Positions 8,554 to 18,034 are shown, numbered from the stretch's first letter. The stretch is DNA of 64,000 nt from Pseudoflavonifractor sp902362925 (GCA_902362925.1 CABIYL010000010.1); one strand, 5' to 3'. The notes: generated by a model not told the origin, from the sequence alone. A program made the numbers and translations.

Positions 8554-9912
8554 ATGAAGAAAAAATGCCTGCTGTTTGTTGCTGCCGCGCTGATGCTGGG
8601 CACCCTCACCGGCTGCTTCCGCTCGGTGGACGAGCTGTTCACCCTGCCCAAGCTGCCCGAGGAGTACCAGAACCTGCAGGAGAAAATTGAAGAGGTCACC
8701 ACCGGCACCGGCGCCGAGTACGCCGCCCCCATCATGGGCGCCAACAACCAGCCCGTCCAGCTCCAGGACCTGGACGGGGACGGGGTCATGGAGGCCCTGG
8801 CCTTCTTCCGGGTCAGCTCCTCCAGCGACGACAAGCCCCTGAAGATCTACATCTTCCGCCTCACCGACGAGGGCTACGAGCTGGGCGCCGTCATTGAGGG
8901 CGAGGGCTCCGCCATCAACTCCATCAGCTACGAGGACCTGAGCGGCGGACCGGGCAAGGAGCTGGTGGTGAGCTGGCTGGTGAGCGGCAACGCCTATGTG
9001 CTGTCGGTCTACTCCATCGAGCAATACCAGGCTGCCGAGGTGCTCCGCACCGGATACACCAGCTTTGAGCTCCAGGACCTGGACATGGACAACCGGAAGG
9101 AGATTGCCGTGGTGCGTCTGGACACCATTGAGGGCAAGAGCCGGGTGGAGTTCTACGACGCCGAGGAGAACGACCTGGTGCTCCGGTCCAGCCCCATGCT
9201 GTCCCAGGGCGTCACCGGCATTGTGACCGACGGCGTCCAGACCGGCTACCTCCGGGGAGACGCCGAGGGCAACACCACCGTCCCCGGACTCTTTATCACC
9301 TCCTACCAGGGTGAGGGCGTGGTCACCGATATCTTTGCCTGGCGTGACGGCGCCCTGGAGAACATCACCCTGGAGAGCAGCGAGGCGGGCAGCGGCGTGG
9401 GCGTGAGCAACTCCACCCGCCGCTCCAAGGACGACGCCATGCCCACCGACATCAACGACGACAATTTCCTGGAGATCCCCATGCCCATGCCCCTCATCTC
9501 CAGCGGCGGTACTACCACGGCGGAGACCCTGTACACCTGGATTCAGTACGACCTGACCGGGACGGGTACGCCGGTGTTCACCACCTACCATAACTTTGAC
9601 GACGGCTGGTATTTCATCCTCCCCGACTGGTGGGAGAACAAGATCACCGTCAGCCAGTACTCCACCATCGGCGAGAAGGCCACCGCCTTCTCCCTGTGGA
9701 CCGGAGAGGACCAGGAGCCCCAGACCTTCCTCACCATCTACAAGCTGACCGGACCCAACCGGTATACCCGCTCCCGCATGGGAGACCGCTTTACCCTCAC
9801 CGCCGACGAGAACACCATCTATTCTGCCGAGCTCAAGACCGATGCCTGGGATTGCGGGCTGGACGCGGCCGGCGTGCAGGAGCTGTTTAAGCAGAGCACA
9901 ACGGACTGGTAA
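8554..9912 (+). CDS. Lipoprotein with VCBS/FG-GAP-like repeats
   Basis: The 452-residue protein begins with a short Lys-rich signal and the lipobox LTGC (Cys near residue 22), so it should be anchored outside the membrane. Repeated units such as LQDLDGDGVMEALAFF and LQDLDMDNRKEIAVVRL resemble FG-GAP/VCBS beta-propeller blades with calcium-loop-like Asp patterns. It is followed 24 bases later by a response regulator and then a kinase in the same direction, so it may serve as an accessory surface sensor. That role is inferred from position. Confidence 0.8.
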   Translation: MKKKCLLFVAAALMLGTLTGCFRSVDELFTLPKLPEEYQNLQEKIEEVTTGTGAEYAAPIMGANNQPVQLQDLDGDGVMEALAFFRVSSSSDDKPLKIYIFRLTDEGYELGAVIEGEGSAINSISYEDLSGGPGKELVVSWLVSGNAYVLSVYSIEQYQAAEVLRTGYTSFELQDLDMDNRKEIAVVRLDTIEGKSRVEFYDAEENDLVLRSSPMLSQGVTGIVTDGVQTGYLRGDAEGNTTVPGLFITSYQGEGVVTDIFAWRDGALENITLESSEAGSGVGVSNSTRRSKDDAMPTDINDDNFLEIPMPMPLISSGGTTTAETLYTWIQYDLTGTGTPVFTTYHNFDDGWYFILPDWWENKITVSQYSTIGEKATAFSLWTGEDQEPQTFLTIYKLTGPNRYTRSRMGDRFTLTADENTIYSAELKTDAWDCGLDAAGVQELFKQSTTDW

Positions 9913-9936
9913 CACAGGACTAAAGGAGGCAGGAAC

Positions 9937-10623
9937 ATGAAAAAGGTACTTGTGCTGGAGGATGAATCCAACATCCGCAGCTTTGTGGTTATCAATCTCA
10001 AGCGGGCCGGCTACGAGGCCATCGAGGCCGAGACCGGCGAGGAGGCCCTGGCCCAGCTGCGCCGCAACCCGGACATCAAGGTGGCCCTGCTGGACATCAT
10101 GCTGCCCGACATGGACGGCTTTGAGGTCTGCCGCCGCATCCGGGCCAGCGACAGCCAGATCGGCATCATCATGCTCACCGCCCGCACCCAGGAGATGGAC
10201 AAGGTCACCGGCCTGATGACCGGCGCCGACGACTATGTGACCAAGCCCTTCTCCCCGGCGGAGCTGACCGCCCGTATCGACGCACTCTACCGCCGCACCG
10301 GCGGCGCCGAGAAGGAGAGCAGCGGGGAGATCTCCCAGCCCCCCTTCCTCCTCAACACCCGGAACCAGACCCTGGAGAAGAACGGCCAGCGGGTCAAGCT
10401 GACCCCCGTGGAGTACTCCATTGTGAAGCTCTTCATGGAGAAGCCGGGTCAGGCCCTCTCCCGGGAGGAGATTTTGGACACCGTCTGGGGCAGGGACTAC
10501 TTCGGTGAGCTGAAGATCGTGGACGTGAATATCCGCCGCCTGCGCATCAAAATCGAGGACGACCCCCAGAACCCCGCCTACATCACCACCGTGTGGGGCT
10601 ACGGATATAAATGGGGCTTCTGA
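9937..10623 (+). CDS. OmpR/PhoB-family response regulator
   Basis: The receiver domain carries LEDE near the start, phosphoacceptor Asp53 in LLDIMLPD, LTAR, and TGADDYVTKPF. The C-terminal winged helix contains KLTPVEYSIVKLFMEKPG and ends in TTVWGYGYKWGF. The gene is preceded by AAAGGAGG about 11 bases upstream. The kinase gene starts 29 bases after its stop and is the evident partner. The upstream lipoprotein is probably part of the same transcript. Confidence 0.95.
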   Translation: MKKVLVLEDESNIRSFVVINLKRAGYEAIEAETGEEALAQLRRNPDIKVALLDIMLPDMDGFEVCRRIRASDSQIGIIMLTARTQEMDKVTGLMTGADDYVTKPFSPAELTARIDALYRRTGGAEKESSGEISQPPFLLNTRNQTLEKNGQRVKLTPVEYSIVKLFMEKPGQALSREEILDTVWGRDYFGELKIVDVNIRRLRIKIEDDPQNPAYITTVWGYGYKWGF

Positions 10624-10652
10624 GAGAGGAAATCCGGGGGGAACAGCCACAC

Positions 10653-12083
10653 ATGAAATCCAACAAATTCAAGGGCATCCGCAAGCGATGGATGGTCAAC
10701 TCCATCAGCGTGGTGCTCCTCATTGTCCTGCTGGCGGTGACCGCCTTCTCGGTGGCCCTGGCAGGGTACTACTACTCCAGTATGAGCTCCGAGCTCAAGG
10801 GTAAGGCGGAGAGCGCCGTCAGCCAGAGCACTGCCCGCACCGAGACCGAGTACCTCCAGTACGCCCAGGACTATGTGTCCAACCGCTTCTCCGACCAGGA
10901 CGGCATCCAGGTCCAGTTCATCAACGCGGCCAGCGGCACCGTCCAGGTCTCCAGCTACGGCAACGACGACCGGTACGGCCTCACCGCCGGTACCAAGCCG
11001 GACACGCCCGACATCTCCGGCGCCATTGAGACGGTGGACACCGTCTCCTGGACCGGAAACGACCCCCAGACCGGTGAGCACATCATGGCCGTGTCCAGCC
11101 CCCTGGTCATCAACGGCGAGGTGGTGGCCGTGGCCCGTATGGTTACCTCCCTGCGGCTGGTGGACCGGCAGATCACCATGATTGTCATCATCGCCCTGCT
11201 CATCGGCGCGCTCATTCTGGCCCTGGTCTACTTCTCCAATCTGTACTTTGTCCGCTCCATTGTGGAGCCGGTGGCCGGCATCACCGAGACCGCCAAGCGC
11301 ATTGCCGCCGGCAGCTACGGCATCCAGATTGAGAAGAAGTTCGATGACGAGATCGGCGACCTGACCGACACCATCAACGACATGTCCCTGAAAATCAAGC
11401 AGTCGGAGAAGCTCAAAAGCGAGTTCATCGCTTCCGTCTCCCACGAGCTGCGCACCCCCCTTACCGCCATCAACGGCTGGGCTGAGACCATCCAGAACGG
11501 CGAGGTGCGGGACGCCGAGGACGTGCGCAAGGGCATGAGCATCATTGTCTCCGAGGCCAGACGGCTCACCAACATGGTGGAGGAGCTGCTGGAGTTCTCC
11601 CGCATTGAGGACGGCCGGTTCACCCTGTCCATCGAGCCGGTGGACATCAAGGCCGAGCTGGAGGACGCGGTATACACCTACAAGGAGTTCTTCCGCAAGG
11701 AGGGAATCATCCTCAACTATGAGGACACGGAGGAGGAGTTCCCCACCATCGAGGCCGACCCGGAGCGGCTGCGGCAGGTGTTCTCCAACCTCTTTGATAA
11801 CGCCGCCAAGCACGGCGGCAGCGGCAAGCGCATCGACACCGCCATCCGCCGGGAAGAGGACCAGATTATCATCACCATCCGGGACTACGGCCCCGGTATC
11901 CCCGAGGAGGAGCTGCCCCACGTGAAGTACAAGTTCTACAAGGGCTCCTCCAAGGCCAGAGGCAGCGGCATCGGCCTGGCGGTGTGCGACGAGATCATCA
12001 CCCGCCACAACGGCACCCTGGATATCGGCAACGCCGAGGGCGGCGGCTGCGTGGTCACCATCCATCTGCCGATTGGAACATAA
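10653..12083 (+). CDS. Membrane sensor histidine kinase
   Basis: The kinase has 476 residues from the chosen ATG, which follows a GGGGGG purine run by about 11 bases; an in-frame ATG at 10611 overlapping the regulator gene is less likely. Membrane segments lie at about 10-35 and 170-195, flanking an extracytoplasmic sensor rich in polar residues (DGIQVQFINAASGTVQVSS). HAMP follows, then the H-box SHELRTP (His264), the N-box DNAAKHGG, DYGPGIPE and a SGIGLAVCDEII G-box. It pairs with the regulator at 9937. Confidence 0.93.
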   Translation: MKSNKFKGIRKRWMVNSISVVLLIVLLAVTAFSVALAGYYYSSMSSELKGKAESAVSQSTARTETEYLQYAQDYVSNRFSDQDGIQVQFINAASGTVQVSSYGNDDRYGLTAGTKPDTPDISGAIETVDTVSWTGNDPQTGEHIMAVSSPLVINGEVVAVARMVTSLRLVDRQITMIVIIALLIGALILALVYFSNLYFVRSIVEPVAGITETAKRIAAGSYGIQIEKKFDDEIGDLTDTINDMSLKIKQSEKLKSEFIASVSHELRTPLTAINGWAETIQNGEVRDAEDVRKGMSIIVSEARRLTNMVEELLEFSRIEDGRFTLSIEPVDIKAELEDAVYTYKEFFRKEGIILNYEDTEEEFPTIEADPERLRQVFSNLFDNAAKHGGSGKRIDTAIRREEDQIIITIRDYGPGIPEEELPHVKYKFYKGSSKARGSGIGLAVCDEIITRHNGTLDIGNAEGGGCVVTIHLPIGT

Positions 12084-12096
12084 GTTCTAATTTTTC

Positions 12097-12125
12097 TTGC
12101 AATCGGGCCGCCGGTCTGATAAAAT
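12097..12125 (+). promoter_or_regulatory. Promoter of the DUF1385 gene
   Basis: TTGCAA (12097-12102) and TAAAAT (12120-12125) have a 17-base spacer, 32 bases upstream of the DUF1385 ATG. Confidence 0.55.
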
Positions 12126-12156
12126 ACAAAAGGCAACAAAGGAGAAACACGACCCC

Positions 12157-13137
12157 ATGTCAAATGAACACAAATCCTGCGCCACCCCGTTCAAGACCAT
12201 GATCGGCGGTCAGGCGCTCATCGAGGGCATCATGATGATGGGCCCCGAGAAAAAGGCCATCGTGGTCCGCAAGCCCGACGGCGAACTGGAGGAGAAGGTG
12301 GAGGACCGGGTCCTCATCAAGGACAAGTACCCCATTCTGGGCCTGCCCTTTATCCGGGGCATTTTCAGCTTCGGTTCCTCTATGGCCAACGGCGTGAAGG
12401 CCCTCATGTACTCCGCCTCCTTCTTCCCCGAGGATGAGGAGGAAGAGGAGGAGCCCTCCAAGTTCGAGATCTGGCTGGAGAAGCACCTGGGCAGCGAGAA
12501 GGCCGCCAGCTTCTTTGTCACCCTAGCGGTGATTCTGGGCATGGCCTTCTCTGTGGGCCTCTTCATCCTGCTGCCCACCGCCCTGGTGGGCGCCGGCGCC
12601 GCGCTGGCGGGCGGCATGCCCATGTGGCTGCGCAACCTGCTGGAGGGCGTGGTCCGGGTGGTCATCTTTATGGGCTACCTCATTCTCTGCTCCCGCATGA
12701 AGGACATCCGCCGGGTGTTCTCCTACCATGGCGCTGAGCACAAGACCATCTTCTGCTACGAAAAGGGCCTGCCCCTGACGGTGGAGAACGTCCGGGCCCA
12801 GCCCTGCCACCACCCCCGCTGCGGAACCAGCTTCCTCTTTGTGGTTATCGTGGTGGCTATCCTGGTGTCCAGCGTGGTGTTCTCCTTCATCGAGGTGACC
12901 AACACCTTCGCCCGTATGGGCCTGCACCTGCTGATGCTGCCCATCGTGGTGGGCATTACCTACGAGATCAACCGCTGGGTGGGCGCCCACGACAACGTCA
13001 TCTGCCGGGCCGTCCGTGCGCCGGGGCTGTGGATGCAGAACTTTACCACCTTCGAGCCGGACGACTCCATGATCGAGGTGGGCATCCGCTCCCTGACTCT
13101 GGTGCTGCCCAGCGTGAAGGGAAAAGACGCCTGGTGA
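12157..13137 (+). CDS. DUF1385 (YqhQ-family) membrane protein
   Basis: The 326-residue protein starts at an ATG 13 bases after GGAG. It begins with the family signature IGGQALIEGIMMMGP and later carries YHGAEHKTIFCYE and HPRCGTSFLF, typical of DUF1385. Membrane helices lie at about 120-150, 165-190, 225-255 and 260-280. A run of acidic residues follows the first conserved block. In Clostridia this gene often neighbours prmC, as here. Its biochemical role is not known. Confidence 0.92.
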   Translation: MSNEHKSCATPFKTMIGGQALIEGIMMMGPEKKAIVVRKPDGELEEKVEDRVLIKDKYPILGLPFIRGIFSFGSSMANGVKALMYSASFFPEDEEEEEEPSKFEIWLEKHLGSEKAASFFVTLAVILGMAFSVGLFILLPTALVGAGAALAGGMPMWLRNLLEGVVRVVIFMGYLILCSRMKDIRRVFSYHGAEHKTIFCYEKGLPLTVENVRAQPCHHPRCGTSFLFVVIVVAILVSSVVFSFIEVTNTFARMGLHLLMLPIVVGITYEINRWVGAHDNVICRAVRAPGLWMQNFTTFEPDDSMIEVGIRSLTLVLPSVKGKDAW

Positions 13138-13138
13138 G

Positions 13139-13300
13139 AAGAAGCGCTGAGCCGTCGTGAGCAGGGCGGATGGACCGGAGCGAGGGCGCGAAACCGAAGG
13201 GCCGCGAAGCGGGCCTGTTTCAAGCCTGAGACGCAGGGAAGCCGCCCGTCGCGAACAGGCGAGGCGTGACAGGGGAGAAGCGCTGAGCCGCTGTGAGCAG
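13139..13300 (+). repeat. Two imperfect copies of a 25-base sequence between DUF1385 and prmC
   Basis: GAAGCGCTGAGCCG followed by a TGAGCAG end occurs at about 13141-13164 and again at about 13278-13300, differing at two or three central bases. The 200-base interval is GC-rich and holds no convincing gene. Confidence 0.6.
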
Positions 13301-13345
13301 ATACAGCGTGACAAAGAAAGAGAGAAAACGCAGACAGGTGTGTGA

Positions 13346-14215
13346 GTGTGTGTGGCAACAACCTATAACAATCTCTATCTGGACGCCCGGAAGAGGCTGA
13401 AGGCGGCCGGTGTGGAGGCCGCCCAGCTGGAGGCCAGGGAGCTGGTCTGCTTCGCGGCGGGCAAAAACAGGGAGCAGTTTCTCCGGGATATGTCCCTCTA
13501 CGCCTCCGACGAGGTGGAGGCCAAGGTGGCGGAGCTGATGAACCGCCGCCTGGAGGGGGAGCCGGTGGCCTACCTCATCGGCGAGTGGGAGTTCTACGGC
13601 CTGCCTCTGGACATCTCCAGGGACGTGCTCATCCCCCGGGCGGACACCGAGGTGCTGGCCGAGCAGGCCATTCTGGCCGCCCGTGCCGCCGGAGAGGGAG
13701 CCAGAGTGCTGGACCTGTGCGCCGGCAGCGGCTGCGTGGGGCTGGCGGTGGCCGCCAACGCCCCCCAGTGCCGGACTGTGCTGGCCGATGTGTCGGAGGA
13801 GGCACTGAAAATCTGCCGCCAGAACATCCGGCGCAACGACCTCAACGCCCGGGTGACCTGCGTCCAGGCGGACGCACGGCAGGCCCCGTCCTCCGTGCTG
13901 TGGGACTTTGACGTCATCGCCTCCAACCCGCCCTACATCCCCACCAGGGATATTGACGGCCTGGACAGCTCCGTCCGGGACTACGAGCCCCACCTGGCCC
14001 TGGACGGCGGCGACGACGGCCTGGACTTCTACCGGGACATCGCCGAAAAGTGGCGCACCGCCCTCCGGCTGGGCGGCGTGCTCCTCTTTGAGGTGGGCAT
14101 CGGCCAGGCCGCCGACGTGGAGCAGATTCTGGCCCGCTGCGGCTATGAGGACATTGAGACCTTCCAGGACACCGGCGGCATCTGGCGCGTGGTGAAGGGA
14201 ACGGCCAACCAATAA
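13346..14215 (+). CDS. prmC: Peptide chain release factor N5-glutamine methyltransferase
   Basis: The enzyme methylates the Gln of the GGQ motif in release factors RF1/RF2, using SAM. The protein has 289 residues. An N-terminal helical domain (1-75) is followed by the Rossmann methyltransferase with VLDLCAGSGCVGLAVA as the SAM-binding loop and the NPPYIP catalytic motif. The start is uncertain: GTG at 13346 or GTG at 13352 in a GT-rich stretch without a strong ribosome-binding site. The gene lies between DUF1385 and recA; a prfA neighbour is absent here. Confidence 0.92.
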   Translation: MCVATTYNNLYLDARKRLKAAGVEAAQLEARELVCFAAGKNREQFLRDMSLYASDEVEAKVAELMNRRLEGEPVAYLIGEWEFYGLPLDISRDVLIPRADTEVLAEQAILAARAAGEGARVLDLCAGSGCVGLAVAANAPQCRTVLADVSEEALKICRQNIRRNDLNARVTCVQADARQAPSSVLWDFDVIASNPPYIPTRDIDGLDSSVRDYEPHLALDGGDDGLDFYRDIAEKWRTALRLGGVLLFEVGIGQAADVEQILARCGYEDIETFQDTGGIWRVVKGTANQ

Positions 14216-14259
14216 CAACACCGGGGCGGACGTCCGCCCGTGAAAGGATGATACACAAC

Positions 14260-15372
14260 ATGGCAGACAAGAAGAAAGCCGCCGTGGAGAGCGCGGCGCC
14301 CGCCGCCGACAAGAAGAAGGCCCTGGAGACCGCCATGGCCCAGATTGAGCGGGCCTACGGCAAGGGCTCCATCATGCGCCTGGGCGACAACGCCGGCATC
14401 GTGGTGGAGGCCATCCCCACCGGCTCCCTGGCCCTGGACCTGGCTCTGGGCATCGGCGGCCTGCCCAAGGGCCGCATCATTGAGATCTACGGGCCTGAGT
14501 CCTCCGGTAAGACCACCTTGGCCCTCCATGTGGCCGCCGAGGCCCAGAAGCGGGGCGGCGAGGTGGCCTTCATCGACGCCGAGCACGCCCTGGACCCCAC
14601 CTACGCCCGTGCGCTGGGCGTGGACATCGAGTCCATGCTCATCTCCCAGCCCGACACCGGCGAGCAGGGCCTGGAGATCTGCGAGGCCCTGGTCCGCTCC
14701 GGCGCCATTGACGTGGTGGTGGTGGACTCGGTGGCCGCCCTTACCCCTCGTGCTGAGATTGAGGGCGACATGGGCGACTCCCACGTGGGCCTGCTGGCCC
14801 GCCTCATGAGCCAGGCCCTGCGCAAGCTGGCCGGCTCCATCGCCAAGACCAACTGCATCGTCATCTTCATCAACCAGCTGCGTGAGAAGGTGGGCGTGGT
14901 GTACGGCAACCCGGAGGTCACCACCGGCGGCCGTGCCCTGAAGTTCTACTCCTCCGTGCGCATCGACGTGCGCCGCACCGAGGCCCTCAAGAGCGGCTCC
15001 GAGGTCATCGGCAACCGCACCCGGGCCAAGGTAGTCAAGAACAAGGTGGCGCCCCCCTTCCGGGAGGCCGAGTTCGACATCATGTACGGCGAGGGCATCT
15101 CCAAGGTGGGCGAGCTCATCGACCTGGGCGTCAAACTGGACCTGGTGCAGAAGAGCGGCTCCTGGTTCGCCATGGGCGATATGCGCCTGGGCCAGGGCCG
15201 TGACGCCGCCAAGCAGTTCCTGCGGGACAACCCGGAGGTGGCTGACAAGCTGGAGGCCGACATCCGCCGGGACGCCTACAAGCTGATGCCCAACCAGGCC
15301 AAGGCCGCCGCACGTGCCGCCGGCCGCGCGGTGGATGTGTCCGCCGAGGACTTCGAGGATGAGGATAACTAA
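14260..15372 (+). CDS. recA: Recombinase A
   Basis: This is the ATP-dependent strand-exchange and LexA co-protease filament protein. The Walker A motif GPESSGKTT, the VVVDSVAAL Walker B strand and the DNA-binding L2 region (NPEVTTGGRALKFYSSVRID) are all present. The ATG at 14260 is preferred because AAAGGA ends 11 bases upstream; the ATG at 14248 would overlap that site. It gives 370 residues including a basic N-terminal extension (KKKAAVESAAPAADKKK). recX overlaps its 3' end by 14 bases. Confidence 0.98.
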   Translation: MADKKKAAVESAAPAADKKKALETAMAQIERAYGKGSIMRLGDNAGIVVEAIPTGSLALDLALGIGGLPKGRIIEIYGPESSGKTTLALHVAAEAQKRGGEVAFIDAEHALDPTYARALGVDIESMLISQPDTGEQGLEICEALVRSGAIDVVVVDSVAALTPRAEIEGDMGDSHVGLLARLMSQALRKLAGSIAKTNCIVIFINQLREKVGVVYGNPEVTTGGRALKFYSSVRIDVRRTEALKSGSEVIGNRTRAKVVKNKVAPPFREAEFDIMYGEGISKVGELIDLGVKLDLVQKSGSWFAMGDMRLGQGRDAAKQFLRDNPEVADKLEADIRRDAYKLMPNQAKAAARAAGRAVDVSAEDFEDEDN

Positions 15373-16006
15373 ACTCCTGCCCTCACAGCGGATTCAGGGC
15401 CGGTGGCTGTGCCATCTGGAGGACGGCACCATCCTGCGGGTGACCGAGAACGAGGTGGCCTGCTTCGGGCTGTACTCCGGCATGGAGTTGACTGAAGAGC
15501 TGCGGGAGCAGCTGGAGGAGGCCGTCCGCCGGGGCGAGGTGAAGGAAAAAGCCCTGCGGCTTTTGTCCGGACGTCCCATGTCCCGGAAGGAGCTGGTGGA
15601 CAAGCTCACCGCCCGTCCCCGAGACAAGGAGAAGGAGCCCGTCCCCGAGGAGCTGGCCGAGAAGGTCGCCAACCGTCTGGAGGAGCTGGGCTACCTCAAC
15701 GACGCCGAGTACGCCCGCACCGTTGCCCGGCATTACGCTGCCAAGGGCTACGGGGAGCGGAAGCTGCGGGATGAGCTGTGGAAGCGGGGGGTGCCCCGGG
15801 AATACTGGGACCAGGCTCTGGAGGAGGTCCAGGACCCCACAGACGCCATGGACGCCTTCATCCGCCGCAAGCTCATGGGCCGCACCGCCGACCGGGAGAC
15901 GCTGGGCAAGCTGTCCGCCGCTCTGGCCCGAAGGGGCTACCGCTGGGAGGATATCCGCGCCGCCCTGAGCAGGTACGGTGAGACCTTTGAGGACGAGAGC
16001 ATTTGA
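15359..16006 (+). CDS. recX: Regulatory protein RecX
   Basis: RecX binds RecA filaments and limits their activity. The 215-residue protein shows tandem three-helix repeats typical of the family (ALRLLSGRPMSRKELVDKL, YLNDAEYARTVARHYAAKGYGERKLRDEL, LARRGYRWEDIRAAL). Its ATG lies inside the last codons of recA in another frame, with GAGGA about 10 bases before, indicating translational coupling. The frame is open 15 codons further upstream, but that part is antisense-like RecA coding and not conserved in character. Confidence 0.93.
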   Translation: MRITKLLPSQRIQGRWLCHLEDGTILRVTENEVACFGLYSGMELTEELREQLEEAVRRGEVKEKALRLLSGRPMSRKELVDKLTARPRDKEKEPVPEELAEKVANRLEELGYLNDAEYARTVARHYAAKGYGERKLRDELWKRGVPREYWDQALEEVQDPTDAMDAFIRRKLMGRTADRETLGKLSAALARRGYRWEDIRAALSRYGETFEDESI

Positions 16007-16035
16007 GAGCAGAGAGAGAAATTCAAGGGAAAACC

Positions 16036-16060
16036 GGAAAATGGGGCATTTTCCCCTTTC
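16036..16060 (+). terminator. Weak intrinsic terminator after recX
   Basis: GGAAAATG and CATTTTCC form an 8-base stem with a GGG loop (16036-16054), within a region that continues CCCTTTCCATTTTG. The stem is AT-rich, so termination may be partial. Confidence 0.4.
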
Positions 16061-16118
16061 CATTTTGTACGTTTCGTGATATCCTGTACTTCACGTTCAG
16101 ATGAAGGAGTTACACGCT

Positions 16119-17450
16119 GTGAATCAGTATAAAATTGCGTTTGTTTCCCTTGGCTGCGCCAAGAATCTGGTGAATACCGAGCAGATGATGGCTCTGTGCC
16201 GGGATGCGGGCCACCAGGTGGTCGCCAACCCCGAGGGGGCCGATGTGGCCGTCCTCAACACCTGCGGCTTTATCGACTCTGCCAAGAGCGAGGCCATTGA
16301 CAACATCCTGGAGCTGGCCGAGCTGAAGAGCAAGGGCACTCTGGGCAAGCTGCTGGTGACGGGCTGTCTGTCCCAGCGGTACAAGGACGAGCTGATGGAG
16401 GAGATGCCCGAGGTGGACGGCGTGCTGGGTACCGGCAGCTACACCGACATCGTCCCCGCTGTGGAGTCCGTCATGGAGGGCGACCAGCCCACCTTCTTCG
16501 GCGACATCGACCACACCGTGGAGGATGGCGCCCGGATGGTGTCCACCCCCGCCTACACCGCCTACCTGAAGATTGCAGAGGGCTGCGACAACCGCTGCTC
16601 CTACTGCATCATCCCCTATCTCCGGGGCCGCTACCGCAGCCGGACCATGGAGTCCCTGCTTGCCGAGGCCAAGGAGTTGGCCGACCGGGGCGTGAAGGAG
16701 ATCATCGTCATCGCCCAGGACATCACCCGCTACGGCACTGACCTGTACAAGAAGCGGATGCTGGGCGAGCTGCTCAAGGAGCTGTGCAAGCTGCCCTTCC
16801 ACTGGGTGCGGCTGCACTACCTGTACCCCGACGAGCTGGACGACGACCTGATTGACGTCATCTCCAGCGAGCCCAAGATCCTCAATTACATCGACATCCC
16901 CCTCCAGCACATCAACGACAAGCTGCTCCGGTCCATGAACCGCCGGGGCACCAAGGCGGAGATCCTGGCCCTGCTGGACAAGCTGCGTGCTCGGATTCCC
17001 GGCCTGGTGCTGCGCACCTCCCTCATCGCCGGTCTGCCCGGCGAAGGTGAGGAGGAATTCGAGGAGCTGTGCGACTTCCTGCGGGAGGCTCACATCGAGC
17101 GGGCCGGTATCTTCCAGTTCTCCCCTGAGGAGGGCACCCCCGCCGCCGTGATGCCCGACCAGGTGGACCCCGACACCGCCGCCCGCCGGGTGGAGCTGCT
17201 GGTGGACCTCCAGTCCCGTGTGATGGACGCTTTCAACGAGAGCCGCCTGGGCGAGACCCTGGAGGTGCTCTGCGAGGGCTTTGACCCCGACATGGGCTGC
17301 TATGCCGGCCGCTCCTACGCCGATTCTCCAGACGTGGACGGCAAGGTGTTCTTCACCGCCGCCGGGCTGGTGTCCGCCGGTACCTTTGTCAACGTGCGCA
17401 TCACCGGCACCGAGGACGGCGACCTGATGGGCGAGATTGAGGAGGCGTAA
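16119..17450 (+). CDS. rimO: Ribosomal protein uS12 methylthiotransferase RimO
   Basis: This radical-SAM enzyme adds a methylthio group to the conserved Asp of ribosomal protein S12. The 443-residue protein has the N-terminal UPF0004 domain with cluster cysteines (SLGCAKN, NTCGFI, GCLSQRY), the radical-SAM motif CDNRCSYC and a C-terminal TRAM domain. GTG at 16119 is chosen because AAGGAG lies 9 bases upstream; the ATG at 16101 has no ribosome-binding site and would place that AAGGAG inside the gene. pgsA follows after three bases. Confidence 0.95.
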   Translation: MNQYKIAFVSLGCAKNLVNTEQMMALCRDAGHQVVANPEGADVAVLNTCGFIDSAKSEAIDNILELAELKSKGTLGKLLVTGCLSQRYKDELMEEMPEVDGVLGTGSYTDIVPAVESVMEGDQPTFFGDIDHTVEDGARMVSTPAYTAYLKIAEGCDNRCSYCIIPYLRGRYRSRTMESLLAEAKELADRGVKEIIVIAQDITRYGTDLYKKRMLGELLKELCKLPFHWVRLHYLYPDELDDDLIDVISSEPKILNYIDIPLQHINDKLLRSMNRRGTKAEILALLDKLRARIPGLVLRTSLIAGLPGEGEEEFEELCDFLREAHIERAGIFQFSPEEGTPAAVMPDQVDPDTAARRVELLVDLQSRVMDAFNESRLGETLEVLCEGFDPDMGCYAGRSYADSPDVDGKVFFTAAGLVSAGTFVNVRITGTEDGDLMGEIEEA

Positions 17451-17453
17451 GGG

Positions 17454-17981
17454 ATGAATACCGCCAACAAGCTCACCCTCAGCCGGGTGATCATGATCCC
17501 ACTGTTCCTGGTGGTGCTCTATCTGGGCTTCCCCAACAGCCAGTATGTGGCCCTGGCCATCTTTATCCTGGCCAGCATCACCGATTTCGTGGACGGCTAC
17601 ATCGCCCGCCACTGCAACCAGGTCACCGACTTCGGCAAGTTCATGGACCCCCTGGCCGACAAGCTGCTGGTCATGGCCGCCATGCTGTGGTTCGTGGAGA
17701 CCGGCCGTTTCCCCGCCTGGGCCCTGCTGATTGTCATCGCCCGGGAGTTCGCCGTCACCGCCCTGCGGCTCATCGCCGTGGAGCGGGGCAGAGTGATCGC
17801 CGCCGCCTGGTCCGGCAAGATCAAGACCGCATCCACCATGGTGGGCATCTGCGTTATGTTTGTGTTCCCCAATCCGGTGGTGGACACGGTGGTCATGGCC
17901 GTTATCGTCCTCACCACCCTCTACTCCGGCATGGAGTACTTTATCAAAAACCGGGACGTTATGGACTGGAAGAATATGTGA
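17454..17981 (+). CDS. pgsA: CDP-diacylglycerol--glycerol-3-phosphate 3-phosphatidyltransferase
   Basis: The enzyme makes phosphatidylglycerol phosphate, the first step to phosphatidylglycerol and cardiolipin, in the membrane. The 175-residue length is normal. The CDP-alcohol phosphotransferase motif D-G-x2-A-R-x8-G-x3-D-x3-D is complete in DGYIARHCNQVTDFGKFMD followed by PLADK. About five hydrophobic helices are visible. It lies three bases after rimO, a common clostridial arrangement, and a strong terminator follows. Confidence 0.95.
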   Translation: MNTANKLTLSRVIMIPLFLVVLYLGFPNSQYVALAIFILASITDFVDGYIARHCNQVTDFGKFMDPLADKLLVMAAMLWFVETGRFPAWALLIVIAREFAVTALRLIAVERGRVIAAAWSGKIKTASTMVGICVMFVFPNPVVDTVVMAVIVLTTLYSGMEYFIKNRDVMDWKNM

Positions 17982-17986
17982 TACCC

Positions 17987-18022
17987 AAAAGACCGGCCGC
18001 TCAGCTGAGCGGCCGGTCTTTT
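17987..18022. terminator. Bidirectional intrinsic terminator after pgsA
   Basis: This is a perfect 36-base palindrome: AAAAGACCGGCCGCTCAG and its complement, with A- and T-runs at the ends. It separates pgsA from the convergent zinc-ribbon gene. Confidence 0.92.
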
Positions 18023-18034
18023 TTATATGGCAGA

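Noticed and set aside
8404..10650. 748-codon minus-strand frame opposite the lipoprotein and regulator genes
   Set aside because: It covers two well-supported genes and has the low-complexity composition typical of antisense frames in GC-rich DNA.
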